From CAILHX01 sp964511385 (GTDB lineage: Bacteria > Pseudomonadota > Gammaproteobacteria > Burkholderiales > Methylophilaceae): a stretch of DNA of 64,000 nucleotides. Positions 24,775-32,774 of the stretch are shown piece after piece; the stretch's first letter is position 1, and the number at the start of each line of letters is the position of its first letter. Both the position numbers and the translations under genes were made by a program. The DNA lies in NCBI GenBank assembly GCA_964511385.1, contig CAZEFE010000004.1, forward strand, positions 1 through 64,000, in the 5' to 3' direction. The notes beneath the pieces are model-generated. The model was not told the DNA's origin. It did no database searches and saw nothing but the letters and a program-made list of their open reading frames with translations.

Positions 24775-27522
24775 TTAGTGCGCCGCCTCCCAGTTGGCGC
24801 CCACGCCCAGATCCGCTTCCAGCGGCACATCCAGCCTGGCAACGCCGCTCATCAGCCGCGGCAGGTGCTGTTTGACCAGTTCCAGTTCCGCGTCCGGCAC
24901 TTCCAGCACCAGTTCGTCGTGTACCTGCATGATGATGGACGTGGTTAGTTTTTGTTCCAGCAGCCAGTGATGCACGGCGATCATCGCCAGTTTGATCAGG
25001 TCGGCGGCGGTGCCTTGCATGGGGGCGTTGATGGCGGCGCGCTCCGCGCCTTGCCGTCTCATGCCGTTGGGGCTGTTGATTTCGGGTACCCACAGGCGGC
25101 GGCCGAACAGCGTTTCCACGTAACCCTGCGCCTTGGCGGTTTCGCGGGTGCGCTGCATGTAGTCCTTGACGCCGGGATAACGGGCGAAATAGCGGTCGAT
25201 ATAGGTTTGCGCCGCGCTACGCTCGATGTCCAACTGGCTGGCCAGGCCGAAAGCGGACATGCCATAAATCAGGCCGAAGTTGATGGTTTTGGCGTAGCGG
25301 CGTTGTTCGCTGCTGACATCGGCAACCGGGACGCCGAACACTTCGGCGGCGGTGGCGCGGTGGATATCCTCGCCGGCGGCAAAGGCCTTAAGCAGGCCTT
25401 CATCTTGTGATAAATGCGCCATGATGCGCAGTTCGATCTGCGAATAGTCGGCGGAAATGATGGAGCAGCCGGGCGGTGCGATAAAGGCTTCGCGGATGCG
25501 GCGCCCTTCGGCGGTGCGTACCGGGATGTTCTGCAAATTGGGGTCGGAACTGGCCAGCCTGCCCGTGATCGCCACCGCCTGGCTGTAATTGGTATGCACG
25601 CGGCCGGTGGCCGGGTTGACCATTTTCGGCAGCTTGTCGGTATAGGTGGACTTGAGCTTGGACAGGCTGCGATGCTCCAGCAGGATTTTCGGCAGCGGGT
25701 GATCCAGCGCCAGTTCCTGCAGCACGTCCTCATCGGTGGAAGGCGCGCCGGAAGGCGTTTTTTTCAGCGGTTTGATGCCCAGCTTGCCAAACAGGATTTC
25801 CTGCAACTGCTTGGTCGAGCCCAGGTTGAACGGCTGCCCGGCCAGTGCGTGCGCCTGCTGCTCGATAGAGAGCAATTTGTGCCCCAGTTCGTGGCTTTGC
25901 GCATTGAGCCTGGCGGAATCCAGCAGCACGCCTTTGCGTTCAATGTCGTACAAAATGCTCAGCAGCGGCATTTCGATGTCGCGGTAGATGCGCGTCAGCT
26001 TTTCGTCGCGCGCGATGTTGGGGTGCAGCGCCTGATGCAGCTGCAAGGTGATGTCGGCATCTTCAGCGGCATATTCGCTGGCCTGGTCGATGGCAATCTG
26101 GCTGAACGGCACCTGTTTGGCGCCCTTGCCGGCCAGTTCCTCGAAGGTAATGGTCTTGACGCCCAGGTGGCGCATGGCCAGGTCGTCCATGTTGTGCTGG
26201 CGGTGGCTTTCCAGCACGTAGCTTTGCAGCAGGGTGTCGTGGGCGATGCCGTTAAGCTGGATATCGTGGTTGGCTAGGATGTGCTTGTCGTATTTCAGGT
26301 TTTGCCCGACCTTGAGCAGCGTGGGACTTTCCAGTAGCGGCTTCACTCGCGCCAGCGTGGCTTTGAAATCCAGTTGCTGCGGCGCGCCGGCGTAGTCGTG
26401 GCGCAGCGGCAAATACGCCGCCACGCCCGGCGTAATGGAAAAAGACATGCCCACCAGTTGCGCGGTCATCGGGTCCAGCCCGGTGGTTTCGGTGTCGAAG
26501 CAGACCAGCGGCGCCTGCGCCAGCTTGCCTAGCCAGGTGTCGAGCTGGGCGGTGGTGAGGATGGTTTCGTAGTGGCGAGAAGTGACGGCGCTGGCGGAGA
26601 ATAAATCGCCGGAGCTGGTGGTGGATGGCGCCGCGGCGGTTGGGCGGGCGGGAGCCGGCAAATCCAGCTCGCGGCGCCAGCTATTAAAATTGAAATGCTC
26701 AAACAGTTCCGCCAGTTTAGCCTTGTCCTGCGGTTGCGGGGCAAGGTCGGCAAGGCTTTCCCGGATGCCGACGTCACAGCGGATGGTAATCAGCTCGCGG
26801 GCGGTAGGCAGCCAGGGCAACGCCCGGCGCAGGTTTTCGCCGACCACGCCGGTGATTTCGTCGGCATGCGCCACGATGTTTTCCAGCGAGCCGTACTGTG
26901 TCAGCCATTTCACCGCGGTTTTGGGGCCGACTTTTTCCACGCCCGGCACATTGTCCGAGGTGTCGCCGATCAATATCAGGTAATCCACCATCAAACCGGG
27001 CGGGATGCCGAATTTCTTTTCCACGCCGGCGATGTCCAGCACCTCGTCCACTTTCCTGAAGGCGTCGCGCATGGTGTTGACGACGGTGATTTGATTATTC
27101 ACCAGTTGCGAAATGTCCTTGTCGCCGGTGGAGATGATGACCTGCATGCCTTCGCGCTCGGCTTGTTTGGCGAGCGCACCGATCACGTCGTCGGCCTCGA
27201 CGCCGTCTTCCACGATCAGCGGCCAGCCCATGGCCTTGATCGTCTCGAATAGGGGTTCGATCTGCACGCGCAAATCGTCGGGCATGCTGGCGCGGTTGGC
27301 TTTGTATTCGGGGTAAATGTCGTCGCGGAAGGTTTTGCCCTTGGCATCGAACACGCAGGCGCTATAATCCGAAGGGTAGTCCTTGTGCAGGCGGCGCAGC
27401 ATGTTCAGCACGCCCTGGATCGCGCCGGTGGGTTCGTTGGCACGGTTGCGCAGGTCGGGCATGGCGTGAAAGGCGCGATAGAGATAGGATGAGCCGTCAA
27501 CCAGCAGTAATTTCTTCATCAT
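24775..27522 (-). CDS. polA: DNA polymerase I
   Basis: 915 aa with all three domains. The 5'-3' exonuclease domain covers about 1-290 (LLVDGSSYLYRAFHA, DTSDNVPGV). The 3'-5' exonuclease is intact (CFDTETTGLDP; AAEDADITLQLH). The family A polymerase follows (DYSQIELRIMAHLS, RRYAKTINFGLIYGMSAFGL, QVHDELVLEVP). It acts in Okazaki-fragment processing and excision repair. The start is at 27522 or 27519 (two adjacent ATGs). Only 18 bp separate it from the divergent LOG-family gene. Confidence 0.97.
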   Translation of the reverse strand: MMKKLLLVDGSSYLYRAFHAMPDLRNRANEPTGAIQGVLNMLRRLHKDYPSDYSACVFDAKGKTFRDDIYPEYKANRASMPDDLRVQIEPLFETIKAMGWPLIVEDGVEADDVIGALAKQAEREGMQVIISTGDKDISQLVNNQITVVNTMRDAFRKVDEVLDIAGVEKKFGIPPGLMVDYLILIGDTSDNVPGVEKVGPKTAVKWLTQYGSLENIVAHADEITGVVGENLRRALPWLPTARELITIRCDVGIRESLADLAPQPQDKAKLAELFEHFNFNSWRRELDLPAPARPTAAAPSTTSSGDLFSASAVTSRHYETILTTAQLDTWLGKLAQAPLVCFDTETTGLDPMTAQLVGMSFSITPGVAAYLPLRHDYAGAPQQLDFKATLARVKPLLESPTLLKVGQNLKYDKHILANHDIQLNGIAHDTLLQSYVLESHRQHNMDDLAMRHLGVKTITFEELAGKGAKQVPFSQIAIDQASEYAAEDADITLQLHQALHPNIARDEKLTRIYRDIEMPLLSILYDIERKGVLLDSARLNAQSHELGHKLLSIEQQAHALAGQPFNLGSTKQLQEILFGKLGIKPLKKTPSGAPSTDEDVLQELALDHPLPKILLEHRSLSKLKSTYTDKLPKMVNPATGRVHTNYSQAVAITGRLASSDPNLQNIPVRTAEGRRIREAFIAPPGCSIISADYSQIELRIMAHLSQDEGLLKAFAAGEDIHRATAAEVFGVPVADVSSEQRRYAKTINFGLIYGMSAFGLASQLDIERSAAQTYIDRYFARYPGVKDYMQRTRETAKAQGYVETLFGRRLWVPEINSPNGMRRQGAERAAINAPMQGTAADLIKLAMIAVHHWLLEQKLTTSIIMQVHDELVLEVPDAELELVKQHLPRLMSGVARLDVPLEADLGVGANWEAAH

Positions 27523-27540
27523 TTTGAGGTTTCTTTAAGA

Positions 27541-28269
27541 ATGTCTGCGGCCAGCAAATTACCCAAAATTACCGATGCCGAAGTGCTTGCCCGCGGGCAT
27601 TCGGCGCATGAGTCCTGGCGGGTGTTCGAGATTATGGCAGAGTTTGTCGAATCCACGGAGCACCTGAAGGAAATCCGCCCGGCGGTGTCTATTTTCGGCA
27701 GTGCCCGCACTTCGCCGGAGCATCCTTATTACAAATTGGCCGAAGATATCGCGCGCCAGCTTTCCGATGCCGGTTTCAGCGTGGTGACCGGCGGCGGCCC
27801 CGGCATCATGGAAGCGGGCAACAAAGGCGCCTATTACGGCAAGTCCCCCAGCGTCGGGCTGAATATCCAGCTGCCACATGAGCAGCACACCAACCCGTTC
27901 CAGGACATCAGCCAGACCTTCCGTCACTTTTTTGCACGCAAGGTGATGTTCGTCAAATTTGCCTCGGCCTATGTGGTGATGCCCGGCGGCTTCGGCACGC
28001 TGGATGAACTGATGGAAGCGCTGACGCTGGTGCAAACCGGCAAGACCCGCACCATCCCGATCATCCTGGTGTGCTCGGCGTTCTGGGCCGGTTTGCTGGA
28101 CTGGTTTCGCAAGGCACTGGTGGCGGAAGGCATGATCGAGCCGGAGGACGTGGACCTGATCCAGGTGATCGACGAGCCCGCACAGGTGGTGGAGGCGATT
28201 TTCAAATATTACGAAAGCCGTGCGTTCGAGCCTTCCACGGAAGAGCGCGAGATACAACTGAATCTTTAG
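27541..28269 (+). CDS. LOG-family protein (TIGR00730 type Rossmann fold)
   Basis: 242 aa. The LOG motifs are FGSART, VTGGGPGIMEAGNKGA and MPGGFGTLDELMEALTLVQ; the last is the PGGxGTxxE signature with its active-site Arg/Glu. Proteins of this family hydrolyse nucleoside 5'-monophosphates at the glycosidic bond (cytokinin-activating LOG, bacterial PpnN); many are annotated as lysine decarboxylase by mistake. The substrate here is unknown. Confidence 0.88.
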   Translation: MSAASKLPKITDAEVLARGHSAHESWRVFEIMAEFVESTEHLKEIRPAVSIFGSARTSPEHPYYKLAEDIARQLSDAGFSVVTGGGPGIMEAGNKGAYYGKSPSVGLNIQLPHEQHTNPFQDISQTFRHFFARKVMFVKFASAYVVMPGGFGTLDELMEALTLVQTGKTRTIPIILVCSAFWAGLLDWFRKALVAEGMIEPEDVDLIQVIDEPAQVVEAIFKYYESRAFEPSTEEREIQLNL

Positions 28270-28327
28270 TAGCGAGCCGGCTTTCTGCTAGAATCCGGCT
28301 ATTGAATAACCATAACGCGAGGCTCCC

Positions 28328-28672
28328 ATGCGCCGCTATTCCCGTCTGTTGATTCTCCTGCTGCTGCTCGCACCGCTGGCTGTGCTGGCCGCCGACCAGC
28401 CGCCGCAGCTTGAGCCGTTGCCGGAACCGCCGCCGGCACCGGCCGGTTATGAGCCTGACCCGCTGACCGAACCGCAGGTGACGATTACCAAAAAAGGCGA
28501 GGAAACCATCGAGGAATACCGCGTTAACGGCGAGTTGTACATGCAGAAAATCACTCCGGCGCACGGCGTGCCGTACTACCTGGTAAAAGAATCGATCGAT
28601 GGCGGCTGGGCGCGGATGGACGGCCCCGGGGCGCCGATTGCCGTGCCGCAATGGATACTGTTCCGTTTCTAA
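28328..28672 (+). CDS. DUF2782 family protein, secreted
   Basis: 114 aa with a signal peptide (RRYSRLLILLLLLAPLAVLA, cleavage near residue 21), a Pro-rich segment, then PQVTITKKGEETIEEYRVNGELYMQKITPAHGVPYYLV, the DUF2782 core. Periplasmic and of unknown function. In betaproteobacteria it commonly lies next to polA or thrB, as here. A terminator follows. Confidence 0.82.
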   Translation: MRRYSRLLILLLLLAPLAVLAADQPPQLEPLPEPPPAPAGYEPDPLTEPQVTITKKGEETIEEYRVNGELYMQKITPAHGVPYYLVKESIDGGWARMDGPGAPIAVPQWILFRF

Positions 28673-28685
28673 ATGTTTACTGAGT

Positions 28686-28711
28686 AGGGGGCGTCTGACG
28701 CCCTCTTTTTT
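28686..28711 (+). terminator. Terminator hairpin ending at the thrB start codon
   Basis: GGGCG/CGCCC with a 5-nt loop, extended by three outer pairs including one wobble, and followed by six to seven T. The T tract runs directly into the thrB ATG at 28712. Confidence 0.75.
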
Positions 28712-29665
28712 ATGTCCGTTTTTACTACCGTCACCCTAGAACAGTTGTGCTCCTGGCTCGAGGATTACCCGTCGGTCGGCGTGGCCAGGGAATTGCGCGG
28801 CATTGCCTCCGGCGTCACCAATACCAATTATTTTGTCATCACCGACAGCAACCGTTTTGTGCTCACTCTGTTTGAGCACAACAGTGCCGAGGAACTGCCG
28901 TATTTTCTCGACCTGATGGCGCACCTGGCGGCGCATGGCGTTCCCTGCCCCAGCCCGGTGGCCAATCGTGCCGGCCAGTACCTGGGTGAGTTGAATGGCA
29001 AACCGGCATCGCTGGTCAGTTGCCTGCGGGGTTCGTCGCTGGAACAGCCCGGGCCCGGGCATTGCGCCGAAGTTGGCAATTTTCTCGCCAGGATGCACCT
29101 GGCCGGCCTGTCGTATCCTGCCACCATGCAGAATCCACGCGGCCCGCACTGGTGGGCGGTGACCGCCGCAAGGGTGTTGCCCAGGCTCGACCAGGCCGAA
29201 AAGCGCCTGCTGGAAGATGAACTGGCATATCAGGCGCGGTTCCGCAATGTGGAATTGCCGCGCGGCGTGATTCATGCCGACCTGTTCCGGGACAATGTGC
29301 TGTTTGATGGCGATACGCTGGGCGGCGCGATCGATTTCTACTATGCCTGCAACGACGCGCTGGCTTATGACCTGGCGATTACCGTGAATGACTGGTGTGT
29401 TAATGAGGATGGCTCGCTGGATGCGGCCAGGCTGCAAGCCATGCTGGCGGCGTATCACCAGCTGCGGCCGTTAACGGCCGCTGAACGCGATGCCTGGCCG
29501 GTGTTGTTGCGCGCCGGCGCGCTGCGGTTCTGGCTGTCGCGCTTGCAGGATTATCATTTCCCGCAGGCGGGCGAATTGACGCATGCCAAGGACCCCGGAC
29601 ATTTCCGGCGGGTATTGCAGGCGCGGATCAGGGATGAAGCGGCCATCAAGGCCATCTGGGTATAA
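28712..29665 (+). CDS. thrB: Homoserine kinase, ThrB type II (APH fold)
   Basis: 317 aa. It phosphorylates homoserine in threonine synthesis. The aminoglycoside-phosphotransferase-like fold shows as GIASGVTNTNYFV near the N-terminus, VIHADLFRDNVLF with the catalytic Asp, and GAIDFYYACND for Mg binding. The N-terminus MSVFTTVTLEQL matches the family, so the start is trusted even though no Shine-Dalgarno sequence is present. The T tract of a terminator occupies that position. Confidence 0.93.
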   Translation: MSVFTTVTLEQLCSWLEDYPSVGVARELRGIASGVTNTNYFVITDSNRFVLTLFEHNSAEELPYFLDLMAHLAAHGVPCPSPVANRAGQYLGELNGKPASLVSCLRGSSLEQPGPGHCAEVGNFLARMHLAGLSYPATMQNPRGPHWWAVTAARVLPRLDQAEKRLLEDELAYQARFRNVELPRGVIHADLFRDNVLFDGDTLGGAIDFYYACNDALAYDLAITVNDWCVNEDGSLDAARLQAMLAAYHQLRPLTAAERDAWPVLLRAGALRFWLSRLQDYHFPQAGELTHAKDPGHFRRVLQARIRDEAAIKAIWV

Positions 29666-29788
29666 CTCCGATTTCCAATAAGAACGATAACGTTGTTGCC
29701 CCTCCTTGCCGTACTACAGTACTGTCTTCGTCGGGGCGCCTAGTTATCGGTTCTATTGGACATCGGAATAACAAGGGTAAGGATAATC

Positions 29789-30535
29789 ATGCAAGCAAGA
29801 ACCGTGGGTGCGTCACATGGCTGGAACTGGATCCGGGACGGGTTCGCCTTGTTCAGGCGCAGCCCGGTGATCTGGATTGCCCTGTTTTTCATCTACCTGT
29901 TGATTGGCGGTGTGTTGTCCATCGTGCCGTTGCTGGGGCCGATCGTGCTGAACCTGCTGGCGCCGGTGTTTGTGGCCGGTTTCATGCTGGGTTGCCGTGC
30001 CCTGGAAAATAACGAAGAACTGGAAATCAACCATCTGTTTATCGGTTTCAAGCAGAACACCTCGCAACTGGTGACGGTGGGCGGTATCTATCTGGCCGGG
30101 GTGATTGTGATTGCCGGTGTGGTGTTTGCAGCCACCGGCGGCAACCTGCTGGGCGCCCTGGGCGCGCATTCCCATGACATTGAGCATGCAGGTGCCGTTG
30201 CTGCGGCAGCGGGCGGCGGCGCCATGGTGGTGGCCCTGCTCGGCGTAGCGGCGCTGATCCCGCTGATGATGGCGTACTGGTTTGCGCCGACCTTGGTAGT
30301 GTTGCATGACCTGACGGCGGTGGATGCAATGAAAACCAGCTTTTATGCCTGTTTGCGCAACATCCTGCCGTTTACGGTGTACAGCCTGATTTCCCTGATG
30401 TTGATCGTGCTGGCAGCCATGCCTTTCGGCCTGGGGCTGCTGGTGATGATTCCCACCATGACCGCATCGCTGTACGCCAGCTACAAGGATATTTTCCAGC
30501 CGATGGATTACGGCGGCGGTGAAATGGCGCTGTAG
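29789..30535 (+). CDS. BPSS1780-type integral membrane protein
   Basis: 248 aa with about five to six membrane segments (for example VIWIALFFIYLLIGGVLSIV, GIYLAGVIVIAGVVFA, ISLMLIVLAAMPFGLGLLV). The N-terminus RTVGASHGWNWIRDGFALFRRSP is the typical start of this betaproteobacterial family. ATG 29789 has AAGGAT upstream; earlier codons in the frame lack one. Function unknown. Confidence 0.8.
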   Translation: MQARTVGASHGWNWIRDGFALFRRSPVIWIALFFIYLLIGGVLSIVPLLGPIVLNLLAPVFVAGFMLGCRALENNEELEINHLFIGFKQNTSQLVTVGGIYLAGVIVIAGVVFAATGGNLLGALGAHSHDIEHAGAVAAAAGGGAMVVALLGVAALIPLMMAYWFAPTLVVLHDLTAVDAMKTSFYACLRNILPFTVYSLISLMLIVLAAMPFGLGLLVMIPTMTASLYASYKDIFQPMDYGGGEMAL

Positions 30536-30541
30536 TCCGGC

Positions 30542-32758
30542 TTATTGTACCGCGCCTGTTTTCTGCACCCAGAACTGGTACATGCCGATAAACGTATCGG
30601 GGTTTTCCTGTTCGAATATGTGCCAGTAGTCGAGGTTGGTGGCGGAAGCGTCGTCCGGGAAACGCTGCGCGTATTGCCTGAGTATCGGTTGGGACAACTG
30701 GAATCCCAGCAATGTCAGCCCGAGTTCGGCAAGAACCTGTTTGATCCGGGGTAGGTTGAAGCGGTGTTCCTGTACATGGAACAACAAGTCCCGGCACTCG
30801 CTGGTGCTGTAAAAATCCCGGATGGCCAGCATGTCCGCATATTGCGGGTCATCGCTATGCAACATGATCTGTTGCCGCAAGTGGCGAATGTCCTCAGCGC
30901 TTGAAACCGGCGGGTGCTCGGTGTTCAGCGTCATGTTCCTGCGCGCAATTTCACTATAAAACCCCAGTTTCATGAACCCGCCCATGCGCAGCATGGAAAG
31001 CAGTACGCGCCACCCGGCCACCGGGTCAGCCAGATGATGCAGTACGCCGACGGATTCCATGGCGTCAAATTGCCACCCGGTCGTGCCCAGTTCCATGATG
31101 TCGGCCTGGGCATACTCGATGTTGCTAATGGCGAACTCGGCCGCTTTTCTTGCGGCGTAGCCAAGGCTGGTCATGCTCAAATCAACGGCAACGATGCGCG
31201 ATGTCTGAAAGTTCAGCGCCACGTCGATGGCCTGTTGTCCTGTGCCGCAGCCTGCAATCAGATAATCCGGCGTCGCGTTTTCTGCGGCAGCGCTGAATGG
31301 TGCATGCGGGAATGTTTCTTTCAGGTAGGCGGCCAACGTGGTTTTTGCGCGTTGCGGAGCGTACTTGATCCAGCGCGGATACGGGTTCTCCTCGTACTGC
31401 TGTTGAACTTGCTGCGAAACGCTGTTGTTCACCGGGGTCACGCACGTGATGCGGCCGGCAAGCATTTTTTCCTGCAGCGGCTCCTCGACTTGCTGCAGCA
31501 GCAGTGCGTTGATAGGGGCTGGATAAAGGCTGTTGACCCGCATCCGGGCAGTGCCAGTCTGACTGTGTAGCGGGAAATAACAAGCAACAGCGGCTATCCA
31601 CAGCGGGGAGACGGTTGCGCCGGATAGCAGCGTCGTATCCAGTTGCCGGGCAAGAGCTTCTGCCTGCGCGAATTCGTCGGGCGGGCAGTAAAACACATAC
31701 TCGTTGATAAAACATTGCCTGGCCAGTGCGCAGAAAAAGTGCAGCACATCCGGGTCGATGGGGGCTGTTGCCGCAGTGGATGCTGCGGCCTGGAGCAGGA
31801 CGTTGCGGGTGAGTGTGAGAAATTTCTCCAGTTCGAGATCGGTTGCCAGTGCGTTTTCCAGCAGGCACAAAAGCCCTGGGTGCCGTGCCACTGCGAATAA
31901 CTCGTTGTCGGCAAACAGGTTCTCGATAGGGAGTGGCTGCGGCCATGCCTGGCTGGCACGCGCCATACAGCGCTGGATGACGGCGTCTTGCCGGACCAGG
32001 CGGATGAAGGTCGGCACCAGTTCGTAAGGCCTGCCCCACGGCTCGGACATGGCCCGGATCAGCAGCGGCGTCAGCGCGATGCTTTCGTCGGCATCGAGCA
32101 AGGTGGTCTTGACGATGTTGAAGAACGTGGAACGGGTATTGATGCTGTCCTCGATGCCCAGCGCCATTTTCGCGGCCTGCAGCGCCGCAGAAAAATGCCC
32201 CAGTTGCTGCTGCAAATGAGCGTAGCTGACCAGCGCATTGACGGTATGGGGCTTGATGGCGAGCGCGGCCTCGTAGCTGGTCAGCGCCTCCTGCTGTCGT
32301 CCCAGCGCTTGCAGGACATGACCGCGATTGATCAATGCATCGGCATGGGCGGGCATCAGCGCCAGCGCCTGGTCGTAGCTGGCCAGCGCTTCGCTGAAGC
32401 GATTCGCGCCTTTCAGGGCATTGCCGCGATTGAACAGCAGGTCGGGGGATTTTTGCGTCTTCAGTGCGCGGTCATAACTGACCAGTGCCGCTTCAGCGTG
32501 CCCGAGCCCGAGTTGGGCATTGCCCAGGTTGGAATAAGCGCCGGCGTGCCCCGGATTAACCTTGAGCGCGCGCTGGATCAGGTCAATGGCTTGCGCGAAC
32601 TGCCCCTGCTGGGCGCACAGCACGCCTAGCAGATGCAGGGCGTCGAAGTGCTTGGGCGCTTTGCCCAGTATTTTCCGGTAAGCGCTTTCGGCTACCGCGA
32701 GGTTGCCCTGTTGGTGTGCCGCCAGGGCTTGCTGGAGTTGGGCTTGTAAATTGGCCAT
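30542..32758 (-). CDS. TPR protein with C-terminal SAM-dependent methyltransferase domain
   Basis: 738 aa. Residues about 1-210 are five to six tetratricopeptide repeats (AYRKILGKAPKHFDALHLLG, then ASYDQALALMPAHADALINRG). The middle has no clear domain. From about residue 480 a class I methyltransferase appears (YLIAGCGTGQQAIDVAL, IVAVDLSMTSLGYA, VGVLHHLADPVAGWRVLL). The substrate is not evident. Convergent with the upstream membrane-protein gene, with a gap of six bases. Confidence 0.8.
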   Translation of the reverse strand: MANLQAQLQQALAAHQQGNLAVAESAYRKILGKAPKHFDALHLLGVLCAQQGQFAQAIDLIQRALKVNPGHAGAYSNLGNAQLGLGHAEAALVSYDRALKTQKSPDLLFNRGNALKGANRFSEALASYDQALALMPAHADALINRGHVLQALGRQQEALTSYEAALAIKPHTVNALVSYAHLQQQLGHFSAALQAAKMALGIEDSINTRSTFFNIVKTTLLDADESIALTPLLIRAMSEPWGRPYELVPTFIRLVRQDAVIQRCMARASQAWPQPLPIENLFADNELFAVARHPGLLCLLENALATDLELEKFLTLTRNVLLQAAASTAATAPIDPDVLHFFCALARQCFINEYVFYCPPDEFAQAEALARQLDTTLLSGATVSPLWIAAVACYFPLHSQTGTARMRVNSLYPAPINALLLQQVEEPLQEKMLAGRITCVTPVNNSVSQQVQQQYEENPYPRWIKYAPQRAKTTLAAYLKETFPHAPFSAAAENATPDYLIAGCGTGQQAIDVALNFQTSRIVAVDLSMTSLGYAARKAAEFAISNIEYAQADIMELGTTGWQFDAMESVGVLHHLADPVAGWRVLLSMLRMGGFMKLGFYSEIARRNMTLNTEHPPVSSAEDIRHLRQQIMLHSDDPQYADMLAIRDFYSTSECRDLLFHVQEHRFNLPRIKQVLAELGLTLLGFQLSQPILRQYAQRFPDDASATNLDYWHIFEQENPDTFIGMYQFWVQKTGAVQ

Positions 32759-32774
32759 GAAGAGGTGTTCCGGG

